Shown in pieces: positions 15,338-23,344 of a stretch of DNA of 64,000 nucleotides; positions within the stretch are counted from its first letter, which is position 1; each line of letters starts with the position of its first letter. Below the pieces are notes generated by a model, which was not told the DNA's origin, made no database searches, and was given only the letters and a program-made list of their open reading frames with translations. A program made the translations under genes and the position numbers. The DNA is from JBLNDJ01 sp050261515. GTDB taxonomy: Bacteria; Acidobacteriota; Terriglobia; Bryobacterales; Bryobacteraceae. Location: positions 62,001-126,000 of the forward strand of contig JBLNDJ010000040.1 of assembly GCA_050261515.1 (NCBI GenBank), given 5' to 3'.

Positions 15338-16132
15338 ATGTTGCGCATTCTGTTGGCGGCGGCGCTGGCGGCGGCGCCCGCGCTGTGTTCGACGAAGCTG
15401 CTGGTGACGGTGGTCGAGCAGAAATCCGGCCGTCCGGTGACAGACCTGAAGGCGGGCGACTTCACGGTGCTCGAGGACCGGACGCCGCGCACGGTGGAAG
15501 ACGCCCGGTTCGAGAAGGGCATAGTGGACGTCATGCTGCTGCTCGATACAAGCCTGGTGGGCGAGGTGGTGCGGCCGGTGGCGGAGAGCCTGATCGGGGA
15601 GTTGCAGGCGAAAGAGGAGATGGCGATCGTCTCCTACCATTCGTCGGCCGATCTCATACAGGACTTCACCTCGAGCCGCGAACTGCTGCGCCGGTCGCTC
15701 GCGGGAGTAAAGTACGGGAACACGCCGCACCTGCTCGATGCGCTTTATGCGGCGATCGACGGCGGATTCGAGAACACGACGTTCCGGCGCGGGCTGGTGA
15801 TTCTGACGACGGGATTTGAAGGGCCGGGGCGGGTGAGCGAGCGCGAGGTGATCCGGCTGGCGCAGCGCAACGCGGTGTCGATTTTCCCGGTGTACATGGT
15901 GGGGGCCGAGCGGTCGCTGTTCGAGAACCTGGCGCGGCAGACGGGCGGGGCGTCCTTCAGCCTGCGCGACATGCAGAAGGCTCTTGAAGGGCCGCCGGGC
16001 GGGCGGATTTTCGAGGTGCTGCGGTCGCACTACACGGTGACGGTAAGCGGAAACCTGGCGCTGGGGGAGAAGCTCAAAGTGCAGGTTCAGCGGCCGGGGA
16101 AGCTGGCGATCTCGGCGCTGCCGCTCGAGTAA
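15338..16132 (+). CDS. Secreted VWFA-related acidobacterial domain protein
   Basis: A 264-aa exported protein: signal peptide (LRILLAAALAAAPALCS), a small beta domain with VTDLKAGDFTVLEDRTPRTV, then a von Willebrand factor A fold with VDVMLLLDTSLVGEV. The family is abundant in Acidobacteria and typified by the FxVxEDG-like strand followed by a VWA domain. The MIDAS here reads DTSLV rather than the classical DxSxS, so metal binding may be altered. It starts 3 bp after the efflux-adaptor stop and overlaps the convergent downstream gene by 46 bp. Its role is probably protein-protein contact in the periplasm or at the surface; ligand unknown. Confidence 0.85.
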   Translation: MLRILLAAALAAAPALCSTKLLVTVVEQKSGRPVTDLKAGDFTVLEDRTPRTVEDARFEKGIVDVMLLLDTSLVGEVVRPVAESLIGELQAKEEMAIVSYHSSADLIQDFTSSRELLRRSLAGVKYGNTPHLLDALYAAIDGGFENTTFRRGLVILTTGFEGPGRVSEREVIRLAQRNAVSIFPVYMVGAERSLFENLARQTGGASFSLRDMQKALEGPPGGRIFEVLRSHYTVTVSGNLALGEKLKVQVQRPGKLAISALPLE

Positions 16133-16962
16133 GACCGCGGCGCGGCGATGTAGCCGCGGATTTCATCTTTGCCGACCTGGCTCACAACCAGTTCGAGCGC
16201 GCGCCGGCCGCCCGAAGGGTAGAGGCGGAGCGGCTCGAGCGCTTCGCGGTCGTTCGCTTCGATTCTGCCCGCGCGGGTGACGATGGCGAGGCTGTAGCGG
16301 CCGCGCTTGGGATCGGCGTGGCGAAGCAGCAGCGAAAGTCCCGCGATCTCGCGGGGCGCGCTGGATTTTTTCAAATCGAACTCGAAGATATCGTTTGCCG
16401 CGCCGGCGCGCACGCGTTCGATGTCATCCCGCTGGCGCGCGGCGATTCCGGCAAGCGCGCGGGCGTCGCTGGCGAGAATTCGCGTCTCGAGTTCGGCGAC
16501 GGCGTTTCCGGTCCGGGCGGAGGAGGTGGCGGTGCGGGCCTCCTGAAGCTGGCCGGCGAGCCGGCGGGTGGCGTCGTTCGCCGCGGCAGTCTGGGTGCGG
16601 AGGTGGAGCAGTTCCTGCCCGATCCATTGCTGCCGGCGGCGGCCGCTGAGAGCGAGGCGGTGAGCCAGGCGTTCGGCGTAGCCCTGAGCTTCAGCGCGCG
16701 CGGAGCCTGCGGCCTCGAGCGTTTGATCCCGTGCGGCGGCGAGGGCGGCTGTCAGGGCGGCGACGGCGTCGTGGTGCTCGTCGTTGGCCGCGGCGGTGTC
16801 GTAGCGCAGGTGGCCGAGGTCGGTCACGATGGCGCCCTTCAGGGCTTCGGTCTGGCCCTGGAGGCCGCGGACGTTGTGAAGAAGCAGGGCATCCGCTGCA
16901 AAGAGCATTGCCGCGGCTCCGGCGAGCGCGACAAAGGCCTGATCGGTGACACGGGCGCGCAT
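16087..16962 (-). CDS. Coiled-coil membrane protein, paralogue of the next gene
   Basis: A 291-aa protein of a family I cannot name. After a short cytoplasmic start (ATG at 16962) it has one membrane helix (FVALAGAAAMLFAADALLL), a long Ala/Arg/Glu-rich coiled coil (about residues 40-195), and a C-terminal beta-rich domain beginning FEFDLKKSSAPREI and ending LELVVSQVGKDEIRGYIAAP. That last domain matches the neighbour at 17117-17995 nearly position for position (EFNLKKAKAPQKI ... YELVVNEVRKDQIVGYLATP), so the two arose by tandem duplication. The upstream codon at 16980 (MLGGLP) is a possible alternative start. It is convergent with the VWFA gene, overlapping by 46 bp. Confidence 0.75.
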   Translation of the reverse strand: MRARVTDQAFVALAGAAAMLFAADALLLHNVRGLQGQTEALKGAIVTDLGHLRYDTAAANDEHHDAVAALTAALAAARDQTLEAAGSARAEAQGYAERLAHRLALSGRRRQQWIGQELLHLRTQTAAANDATRRLAGQLQEARTATSSARTGNAVAELETRILASDARALAGIAARQRDDIERVRAGAANDIFEFDLKKSSAPREIAGLSLLLRHADPKRGRYSLAIVTRAGRIEANDREALEPLRLYPSGGRRALELVVSQVGKDEIRGYIAAPRSYSSGSAEIASFPGR

Positions 16963-17067
16963 CGGCAATCCCCCAAGCAATTCGGGGGCCGCCTGCAGGC
17001 GATTGAAAAGCGGGGAGAGCCGGGGACAGAGGGGTGTAATTCGGGGGAGAGGGGAGAAATCTTTACA

Positions 17068-17103
17068 CCGGGCCGCGGCCGTTCCATGAGGGCCGCGGCC
17101 CGG
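17068..17103 (-). terminator. Hairpin downstream of the 17117-17995 gene
   Basis: Perfect 13-bp GC stem (CCGGGCCGCGGCC and its complement, 17068-17080 with 17091-17103) with a 10-nt loop, 14 bp after the stop of the minus-strand gene. On the minus strand it is followed by TGTAAAGATTTCT, a weak T-rich tail, so a terminator or a strong mRNA-stabilising hairpin is likely. Confidence 0.5.
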
Positions 17104-17116
17104 TTGGACAGATGCG

Positions 17117-17995
17117 TTAGCGCGTCTGCATCACTTTGGGTGTGGCCAGATAGCCGACGATCTGGTCTTTGCGGACCTCGTTGACGACGAGCTCGTAGGG
17201 CTGCCGCGCTTTGGCGACGTAGAACTGCACGGGTTCGTTGACGTTGCGGTCTTTCTTTTCGACGCGCTTGTCATCGGCGATCACGTCGAGGGTGAACTTG
17301 TTCTTCTTGGGGTCGGTCTTCTTGAGCAGGATGGCGACGTCGCCGATTTTCTGGGGCGCCTTGGCCTTTTTGAGGTTGAACTCGGTGTAGTTGCGGTCGC
17401 CGAGCTGCTTGAGGGCGGCAAGCTCGCGGCCGTTGGTGGCGATGAGGCCGCTCATTTCGCCCATGTCGCCGTTGACGCGCTTGAGCTCGGAGATGGTCTT
17501 GTCGAGCTCGGCGCGCGTGGCGGCGACGTCGGTCTTGACGGAGCTGACGTCGGTTGAGACGGCACCGATTCTGGTGGCGGCCTCGCTGGTGGCCTGCTTC
17601 ACTTCGGAGAGCTGGCTGGAGACCTGCGCGTGCTGGCGGCGCTGTTCTTCGGCGAGAGCGTTCGTGAGCTGCTGGGTTTTCTTGAGGGCCTCGACCTTGG
17701 CTTCACCGACGGCGGCGGCGGCCGCGCGCTTGGAGGCTTCGAGCTCCTCGCGCATGGTCTGGAGGTTCTTCCGGTTGGTGGCGATGGTGACGGAAGAAGA
17801 TTCGCGCAGTGCGGCGATTTCGTTCAGCGTCGATTCGCGGAACTTGGCCATGTCGGAACGGACACGGTCGAGTTGGACGAACAGATAGACGCTCGACGCG
17901 AGCAAAGCGATGACCGCGCCGGAGAGGACGGCTACCTTCAGGTTCCACCCGGAATCGTTCGAAGGGGGAGTGTTCGAGTATGTCGGACTACCCAC
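17117..17995 (-). CDS. Coiled-coil membrane protein, second paralogue
   Basis: A 292-aa protein with a short N-terminal tail, a membrane helix (KVAVLSGAVIALLASSVYLFV), a coiled coil of roughly 150 residues rich in Lys, Glu, Ala and Thr (TEAATRIG-like heptads), and the same C-terminal domain as its neighbour (NYTEFNLKKAKAPQKIGDVAILLKKTDPKK in part). The GTG start is supported by AGGAGGT 8 bp upstream (18004-18009). The topology puts the coiled coil and C-terminal domain in the periplasm if the N-terminus is cytoplasmic. The heptads resemble methyl-accepting or LPS-chain-length proteins, but no motif of those families was found. Function unknown. Confidence 0.8.
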   Translation of the reverse strand: MGSPTYSNTPPSNDSGWNLKVAVLSGAVIALLASSVYLFVQLDRVRSDMAKFRESTLNEIAALRESSSVTIATNRKNLQTMREELEASKRAAAAAVGEAKVEALKKTQQLTNALAEEQRRQHAQVSSQLSEVKQATSEAATRIGAVSTDVSSVKTDVAATRAELDKTISELKRVNGDMGEMSGLIATNGRELAALKQLGDRNYTEFNLKKAKAPQKIGDVAILLKKTDPKKNKFTLDVIADDKRVEKKDRNVNEPVQFYVAKARQPYELVVNEVRKDQIVGYLATPKVMQTR

Positions 17996-18106
17996 GGAAA
18001 ATACCTCCTAACCTCGGAATTGGACCACACGGCGCGGGGCGCGCGCAATGCCTGTCGCGGGGCACTGTATTTAGTACGGCTTTGCGCGCGCCTGGGTTTC
18101 GTGGGG

Positions 18107-18838
18107 TTAGTCGACGACGCGGCCGGTGGCGATGAGGATGAGGGCGGACTGGCCGCCTTCGATTCCGGTTTTGCCGATGACGACTTTCTGGCCTTCTTTG
18201 AGGTCGAGGTCGGCGTTGATGCCGAGGTCGATGAGCTGGAAGTTGGATGGTGCGTTTTGGATGGGAACTTTTATGTTGAACCGGAGGTTGTCGATCCGAA
18301 TGGTCGGAGGTTTCGTCTCAGCGGAAACCGACGGACGCACCTGCAAGCTATACCATGACGGTGGGGGCACGGCTTTGGCGAAAGCCGCCTGGCCCGTCAG
18401 ATTGCTATCCCGTCCGCTACGGCCGCGTACGAATGCGATGTCCAGCAGGCGGAAGTTCTGGTATGCAAAGACGCTCTTGAGTTGGTTGATTGCGGGCTGC
18501 AAGTCGGCCGGAAGTGGGCTGCCGTCCGGGAGCGGCTCCTTCGAGCCCTGGAGAATATAGAAGGTCAGTTCGATGTTTTTCGGCGCGGATGCTGTATTGA
18601 GCTTGGCAACGACCTCGTCCACCGCGGGGGTCAAGTCTGCCGAGGTCCTGACAATCAGAGTGTCGGACTGCGCACTTGCCGTAATTCCGATGACGCTTAG
18701 CGCCTGCTGGATGCGCGCCACGTTGGCGGGATTGATCTGGTAGACGCGTACGACGGTCTTTTCTTCTTTCTTCTGCTCCTGCGCGCATAGGCCGGTGGCG
18801 GCGAGCAATGCTGCGAGGACTACGAGGGCTCTCTTCAT
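18107..18838 (-). CDS. Secreted secretin-N-domain-like protein
   Basis: A 243-aa exported protein (signal peptide KRALVVLAALLAATGLCAQ). Residues about 28-95 (VRVYQINPANVARIQQALSVIG ... SDTLIVRTSADLTPAVDEVVAKL) have the beta-alpha-beta pattern and the 'I(I/V)V' strand of the N1/NolW domains of GspD-type secretins. The rest (GQKVVIGKTGIEGGQSALILIATGRVV) recalls the strand before a secretin channel, yet no secretin pore domain follows. SD GGAGAC precedes the ATG. It begins 1 bp after the anti-sigma stop, so it is the third gene of the sigma/anti-sigma operon and may be the envelope component that system watches over or senses through (inference). Confidence 0.7.
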   Translation of the reverse strand: MKRALVVLAALLAATGLCAQEQKKEEKTVVRVYQINPANVARIQQALSVIGITASAQSDTLIVRTSADLTPAVDEVVAKLNTASAPKNIELTFYILQGSKEPLPDGSPLPADLQPAINQLKSVFAYQNFRLLDIAFVRGRSGRDSNLTGQAAFAKAVPPPSWYSLQVRPSVSAETKPPTIRIDNLRFNIKVPIQNAPSNFQLIDLGINADLDLKEGQKVVIGKTGIEGGQSALILIATGRVVD

Positions 18839-18839
18839 T

Positions 18840-19379
18840 TCAGTCTCCTTTGCCTTCTGCGATCCAGTAGATGATTACGTTCGGGTCTGAAGTTTCGAGG
18901 CGCACGAGGAGCGGCTCGGTGGGGTAGTTCGGTTTGGGCTTCGGCGCCGGGCGGCGTGGCCTGGGGCGATGAGGCTTGGGCGCAGGGTGAACGGCGGGAG
19001 GCGACGGCGGCGCGACACGCGCCACGATGGGCGCCGGTGGCTCGGGCGGGGGCGGGATTGTGCGCGGGATGAGCGCGAACAGCGCGAGTGCCGCGGTGGC
19101 GGCTGCGGCGGCTCCTGCCCAAGCCCAGATGAAGCGGCGCGGGCGGCGTTCTACGGCGATGCGGTCGAGCACGCTTTGTCGCCAGATGGCGAGCGAGGCG
19201 GGGTCGGGTTCGTCCGCTTTGAGCGCGGCGAGGGCGGCTTGCGAAGACGCGAGTTCCCTCGCCAGCTTGCGGCAGGTCGAGCAAGTGCGGAGATGCTTGT
19301 CGAGACGCGCGGCGCCGGCGGGGGCGAGGTCGCCTCCGGTGTCGAGTGCGAGGAGCGGTTCGAAGTCCCGGCAGTTCAT
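18840..19379 (-). CDS. Zinc-finger anti-sigma factor
   Basis: A 179-aa membrane anti-sigma factor. The cytoplasmic N-terminus has a zf-HC2 motif, HLRTCSTCRKLA (His-x3-Cys-x2-Cys), typical of ZAS anti-sigma domains. A membrane helix follows (WAGAAAAATAALALFALI) and then a Pro/Lys/Arg-rich periplasmic tail of about 80 residues ending in DPNVIIYWIAEGKGD. The ATG overlaps the stop of the sigma-factor gene by 4 bp, fixing the start and showing translational coupling. A much longer open frame to 19796 reads through the sigma gene in another frame and is spurious. Confidence 0.88.
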   Translation of the reverse strand: MNCRDFEPLLALDTGGDLAPAGAARLDKHLRTCSTCRKLARELASSQAALAALKADEPDPASLAIWRQSVLDRIAVERRPRRFIWAWAGAAAAATAALALFALIPRTIPPPPEPPAPIVARVAPPSPPAVHPAPKPHRPRPRRPAPKPKPNYPTEPLLVRLETSDPNVIIYWIAEGKGD

Positions 19380-19909
19380 GCCCGTTCCCTCCGAAATCGT
19401 TCGGTCAGTTTCATGATTTTCAGGCGTGCGTTGCTCAGGTGCGAGCGCACGGTCGCTTCGGTGATGCCGAGGATGGCCGCTACTTCGGCGGCGGTCAGGC
19501 CTTCGAGGTCGCGGAGGACGACGGCGGTCCGCTCCTTCTGGGAGAGGCGGGCGAGGGCGGCGTGGAGGATGCGCCTGGCTTCGGCGTGGCGGGCCTGCTC
19601 GTCGGGTCCGGCGGCGGGGTCGGGAGCGGCGTCGTCGAGTTCGCTGTCCGGACGCCGGCGGCGGTACAGGTCGCGGCAGACGTTTACGGTGGTGCGGTAG
19701 AGCCAGGGGGCGAGGTCGCGTCCCTGGTCGAGGTGCGCCCGGTATTTGTGCATGCGGACGAAGACCTCTTGCGCGGCGTCCTGCGCGTCTTCCCAATGAC
19801 CGAGGAGGCGCCAGGCCGTCATGAGCACTTTGCGTTCGTGAAGCCGCAGAATTTCGTCGAAGGCGGCGGCTTGGGGCCGTTCGGCGGATTCGAGCGCGGC
19901 GTCGATCAT
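19376..19909 (-). CDS. ECF-type RNA polymerase sigma factor
   Basis: A 177-aa group IV sigma factor. Region 2 is visible as DAAQEVFVRMHKY with the following DLAPWLYRTTVNVCRDLYRRRR, and region 4 as LSQKERTAVVLRDLEGLTAAEVAAILGITEATVRSHLSNAR, the -35-binding helix-turn-helix. The linker is short and acidic. The ATG at 19909 (MIDAALESAERPQ) is chosen; a GTG at 19930 would add seven residues without a ribosome binding site. It heads an operon with its cognate anti-sigma and a secreted protein, so it most likely responds to an envelope signal. A complex palindromic repeat lies just upstream (19976-20033). Confidence 0.94.
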   Translation of the reverse strand: MIDAALESAERPQAAAFDEILRLHERKVLMTAWRLLGHWEDAQDAAQEVFVRMHKYRAHLDQGRDLAPWLYRTTVNVCRDLYRRRRPDSELDDAAPDPAAGPDEQARHAEARRILHAALARLSQKERTAVVLRDLEGLTAAEVAAILGITEATVRSHLSNARLKIMKLTERFRRERA

Positions 19910-19975
19910 GAATGCCTGTCCGGCGATCACTAATAGTTAATACTGCCGGAGCGGGGAAAGTGTGGAGGGAAATTC

Positions 19976-20033
19976 TGGGGCAGGACGCCGGCGGCGGTTA
20001 ACAACCGCCGCGCAGGTCTGGCGACCTGCCCCA
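19976..20033. repeat. Complex palindromic intergenic repeat
   Basis: Outer arms TGGGGCAGG (19976-19984) and CCTGCCCCA (20025-20033) enclose two smaller hairpins: GCGGCGGTT/AACCGCCGC (19991-20011) and GCAGGTC/GACCTGC (20012-20029). The DNA could fold as a cloverleaf. A degenerate relative of its right half lies inside the coding sequence at 28251-28279. Confidence 0.7.
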
Positions 20034-20050
20034 CAGTTTCTGAGGCGCTA

Positions 20051-21109
20051 TTACTTCTTGAGCATCGGGCTTTCGACCTGCTTGAAGCCCGCGGGAATTT
20101 CGAACTTGGAGGCGTCGACCGCGGCGGTCGAGAAGCCGCTCAGTTCGGTGGTCATTTCCATCAGGACGCCGGGCGCGCCCTGGGACGCGGGGGCGTTCTG
20201 CTGCTGCTGGGATTGCTGCTGCTGTTGCTCGGCCGGGGGCTGCTCTTCCTGCTTCTTCTTGCGGCCGAAGCCGCCGAAGCCGCCCAGGCGGCCGCCGGCG
20301 AGTTTGCCGAGCGCTCCGCCGGCCGACGGCTTTTCCTCGGCCTGCGCCTGCTGTTGCTGCTGTGGCGGCGGGGCCTGGCCTTCGGCTCCGGACTGCATGC
20401 CGGGCGCGCCCATGCTGACGACCTGGTAAACCGGCACGCCATCGAGCTTCGACATTTCCTTCACCATCTCGGCCATGCCCTTCTGCGAGCCGGCGGGCGC
20501 CATCATGCCCATGCCCGGGCCCCAGGTGACCTTCTGCGCCATGCGCTTGTAGAACTCGCGGACTTCGTCATAGCCGGCGATACCGGAGGCGAGCCACATG
20601 TCGGAGGTGATCGTCATGGCAGCCACCTTCTGGCCGGTCTTCCTGTCGGTGCCCTCCATCTCCATGGTGAGGATGAACTGGCGGGCGTCGAATCCGGCGA
20701 CGTTGCGCTGCTGCCCGGTCTGCTTGACGGACGCCTTGAAAGTGAGGTCCTGAACTTCGTTGCCCTTCTCGTCACGCATCTTCGAGTTCAGGTTGTTCAT
20801 CATCTCGGCGAGCTGCGCGAAGGTGACGACGGAATAGGTTTTCTTCTGAGGATCGATCTGCGTCATCGTTTCTTTGGAGAGGTCGATGATCTGGATCGAT
20901 GTGGAGCTGATGTTCGCCATGCGGTCGCCCTTCACGGCGACGGTGCTCTTCATGGGCTCGCGCATCTGCTTGGAAAACGCGCCGGCGAACTTCATCATGC
21001 CGGCCATGGCTCCGCCGGTCATCTTAGACGTCTGTTCGTAGCTGAAGTCGGCCCGCAGGCATGCGCCGCTCCAGAGTCCTGCTACCAGAACTAATGCAAT
21101 GCGTCTCAT
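20051..21109 (-). CDS. Secreted Met- and Gln-rich protein, DUF4412-like
   Basis: A 352-aa exported protein of unknown function (signal peptide IALVLVAGLWSGACLRA; the Cys may be lipidated). The N-terminal half (DFSYEQTSKMTGG ... MANISSTSIQIIDLSKETMTQIDPQKKTYSV) resembles DUF4412-type periplasmic proteins, which reuse the pattern 'probe bound, state recorded in a table'; that resemblance is from memory. A low-complexity segment around residues 240-310 is rich in Gln, Pro, Gly and Lys. The C-terminus returns to folded-looking sequence (LSGFSTAAVDASKFEIPAGFK). The gene is monocistronic, with its own stop 18 bp from the repeat at 19976-20033. Confidence 0.7.
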   Translation of the reverse strand: MRRIALVLVAGLWSGACLRADFSYEQTSKMTGGAMAGMMKFAGAFSKQMREPMKSTVAVKGDRMANISSTSIQIIDLSKETMTQIDPQKKTYSVVTFAQLAEMMNNLNSKMRDEKGNEVQDLTFKASVKQTGQQRNVAGFDARQFILTMEMEGTDRKTGQKVAAMTITSDMWLASGIAGYDEVREFYKRMAQKVTWGPGMGMMAPAGSQKGMAEMVKEMSKLDGVPVYQVVSMGAPGMQSGAEGQAPPPQQQQQAQAEEKPSAGGALGKLAGGRLGGFGGFGRKKKQEEQPPAEQQQQQSQQQQNAPASQGAPGVLMEMTTELSGFSTAAVDASKFEIPAGFKQVESPMLKK

Positions 21110-21167
21110 GCGTCTCCTAGTAGGTGTCGTTGCGACTCGGCTATGATATCAATTCTTAGGAGCATTC

Positions 21168-21635
21168 GTGCCCGATCTCATCATTCAACCGACCAGGAAA
21201 TGGATCCGCCTGCAATCGTGGGCGGTGTTTCTGTTTTTTTGTCTTTGCGTGGGCGTGTATGTGAACACGGCGCAGGAGCGGCTCTCGCCGTGGATCCTGG
21301 TTTTTCCGGCGCTGCTGTTCGCGTTTCCCGTGCGCGCGTGGCTCAAGCGGCGGTTTACGAAAGTGACGCTCACCGGCGATAAGCTGCGGTACGAAGCCGG
21401 CGTGTTGACGAAGACGACGCGAACGATCCAGGTCTCGAAGGTGCAGGACGTGCGCGTGGACCAGTCGCTGGTGCAGCGGCTTTCGGCGACGGGCGATCTG
21501 TCGATCGAGACGGCCGGGGAGACGAGCCAGTTGGTGGTGCGGGATATCGACGATCCGCAGGCGGTGGCGGATGCAATCACCGAGGCGTCGCAGGCGCAGC
21601 CTCCGCAGCAGAAGCCGCCCAAAGGAGCGAAATAG
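21168..21635 (+). CDS. Membrane protein with bacterial PH domain
   Basis: A 155-aa protein with two N-terminal membrane helices (SWAVFLFFCLCVGVYV and WILVFPALLFAFPVRAW) and a bPH_2 (YdbS/YdbT-like) domain (KVTLTGDKLRYEAGVLTKTTRTIQVSKVQDVRVDQSLVQRL). The 'R-E-A-G-hydrophobic-T-R-x-I' and 'I-x-x-S-K-V-Q-D-V' strands are typical of that fold. The GTG start is supported by TTAGGAGC a few bases upstream. It directly abuts the SDR gene (stop at 21635, ATG at 21636), so it is the first gene of a long plus-strand operon. Molecular role unknown. Confidence 0.8.
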   Translation: MPDLIIQPTRKWIRLQSWAVFLFFCLCVGVYVNTAQERLSPWILVFPALLFAFPVRAWLKRRFTKVTLTGDKLRYEAGVLTKTTRTIQVSKVQDVRVDQSLVQRLSATGDLSIETAGETSQLVVRDIDDPQAVADAITEASQAQPPQQKPPKGAK

Positions 21636-22391
21636 ATGGGGCGGTTGGAAGGGCGCGTGGCGCTGGTGACGGGCGCAAGCAAGGGGCTGGGAAAAGCGAT
21701 CGCTCTGGCGCTGGCGGGCGAGGGCGCGCGGGTCGCGCTGGTGTCTCGCAACCGGGCTGAATTGGAGGAGGCCGCCGGGGAGGTGCGCGCGGCCGGGGCT
21801 CCCGAGGCCGCGGTGTTCGCGGCCGATGTCACCGATGAAGCGCAGGTGGAGCGGCTGGCTCGCGATGTCTTCGACAAGTTCGGCGCGGTGCAGATTCTGG
21901 TGAACAACGCCGGCGTGAACGTAAGGAAGAACCTGACGGAGTTTACGCTCGACGAGTGGCGGCGCGTGATGGACACGAACCTCACGGGCGTGTTCCTGAT
22001 GTGCCGCGCGTTCGTGCCGCGCATGAAGGGGACGGGCTACGGGCGGGTTGTGAATCTCGGGTCCACGATGAGCCACATCGCGCTGGGGCTGCGGACGGCG
22101 TACTGCGCGAGCAAAGCGGGGGTGCTCGGGCTCACGCGCGCGCTGGCGCTCGAGCTGGCGACCGAGGGCATCACGGTGAACGCCATCAGCCCGGGGCCGT
22201 TTGCGACCGAGATGAACAAGCCGCTGCTCGATAATCCCGAGGTACACCAGTTCTTCACGTCGCGGATTCCGGTGGGGCGTTGGGGGAAGGTCGAGGAGGT
22301 AGGGCAGCTCGCCGTGTACCTGTGCCTGGAGGAGGCCGCGTTCGTCACCGGGACGGACGTGCTGATCGACGGCGGCTGGTGCGCGCAATGA
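21636..22391 (+). CDS. SDR family NAD(P)-dependent oxidoreductase
   Basis: A 251-aa classical short-chain dehydrogenase. The nucleotide-binding TGASKGLG, the structural NNAG, catalytic Ser in NLGSTMSH, and YCASK (Tyr/Lys) are all present, along with the C-terminal TGTDVLIDGGW strand. Sequence style is that of gluconate 5-dehydrogenase or 3-oxoacyl-ACP reductase-like sugar/polyol enzymes. It overlaps the downstream sugar-binding lipoprotein by ATGA and is followed by an Ldh2-type dehydrogenase, so a sugar-acid pathway is the best guess. Exact substrate cannot be read from sequence. Confidence 0.9.
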   Translation: MGRLEGRVALVTGASKGLGKAIALALAGEGARVALVSRNRAELEEAAGEVRAAGAPEAAVFAADVTDEAQVERLARDVFDKFGAVQILVNNAGVNVRKNLTEFTLDEWRRVMDTNLTGVFLMCRAFVPRMKGTGYGRVVNLGSTMSHIALGLRTAYCASKAGVLGLTRALALELATEGITVNAISPGPFATEMNKPLLDNPEVHQFFTSRIPVGRWGKVEEVGQLAVYLCLEEAAFVTGTDVLIDGGWCAQ

Positions 22392-23344
22392 GGGCGTGGG
22401 TCGCGGCGGCGGCGCTGTGCGCGGTCGCGCTCGGCGGATGCAACCGGTCGCGGAAGAAGGTGATCGCGGTCGTTCCGAAGGCTACGTCGCACACGTTCTG
22501 GGTGTCGGTGGAGGCCGGGGCGCGCGCGGCGGGGCGCGATCTCGACGTGGACGTGCTGTGGAACGGGCCGGCGCAGGAGACCGAGTACGACCGGCAGATC
22601 CAGATCGTCGATTCGATGGTGGCGCGGCACGTGGACGGGCTGGCGCTTGCGGCGACCGAGCGGAAGGCGCTGGTGGGGCCGGTGGGGCGCGCGATGGCGG
22701 CGGGGATTCCGGTGACGATCTTCGATTCGGGCCTCGATTCGGAAAACTACATGACGTTCCTCGCCACGAACAACTACGAGGCGGGCCAGATGGCGGCGCG
22801 CGAGCTGGCAAGGCTGCTGGGCGGCCGGGGGAAGGTCGGGATCGTGCTGCACGCGCCGGGGAGCCTTTCGACGATGGATCGCGAGCGCGGCTTCGAGGAC
22901 GCGATGACGAAGGAGTTTCCGCAGGTGCGCATCGTGGCGCGGCAGTATGGGATGTCGAGCCGCGCGAAATCGCGCGATGCGGCGGAGAATATTCTGACGG
23001 CGACGCCGGATCTGGACGGGCTGTTCGCATCGACCGAGCCGAGCGCGGCCGGGGCGGCGCTGGCGATCAAGAGCCGCGGGCTGGCGGGGAAGGTGAAATT
23101 CATCGCGTTCGACGCGTCCGAAAGCATGGTGGCGGACCTGCGGGCGGGGCTGATTCACGCGATGGTGGTGCAGGACCCGTTCCGCATCGGGTACGAGTCC
23201 GTGAAGACGCTGGTCGATAAGCTGCACGGAAAGCAGCCGCCGAAGCACATCGACCTGAGCGCGCGCGTGGTGCGGGCCGTGGACCTCGACAAGCCCGAGA
23301 TTCACGCGCTGCTGTTTCCCGATTTGAAGAAGGGACTGCAATGA
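22388..23344 (+). CDS. Periplasmic sugar-binding lipoprotein (RbsB-like)
   Basis: A 318-aa substrate-binding protein of the ribose/galactose family. The signal peptide ends in the lipobox ALGGC, so it is probably anchored to the membrane. Fold markers are KKVIAVVPKATSHTFWVSVEAGARAAG, DRQIQIVDSMVARHVDGLALAATE and the hinge stretch GLFASTEPSAAGAALAIKSRG. The ATG overlaps the SDR stop. Such proteins normally sit with an ABC permease and ATPase, and neither is encoded here or elsewhere in the window. It may use a transporter located elsewhere or act as a sensor; it ends by overlapping the Ldh2 gene (ATGA). Confidence 0.9.
   Translation: MRAWVAAAALCAVALGGCNRSRKKVIAVVPKATSHTFWVSVEAGARAAGRDLDVDVLWNGPAQETEYDRQIQIVDSMVARHVDGLALAATERKALVGPVGRAMAAGIPVTIFDSGLDSENYMTFLATNNYEAGQMAARELARLLGGRGKVGIVLHAPGSLSTMDRERGFEDAMTKEFPQVRIVARQYGMSSRAKSRDAAENILTATPDLDGLFASTEPSAAGAALAIKSRGLAGKVKFIAFDASESMVADLRAGLIHAMVVQDPFRIGYESVKTLVDKLHGKQPPKHIDLSARVVRAVDLDKPEIHALLFPDLKKGLQ

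Noticed and set aside
18840..19796. 318-codon frame including the anti-sigma gene
   Set aside because: Its first half is a shadow of the sigma-factor gene; the true ATG is at 19379, overlapping the sigma stop.
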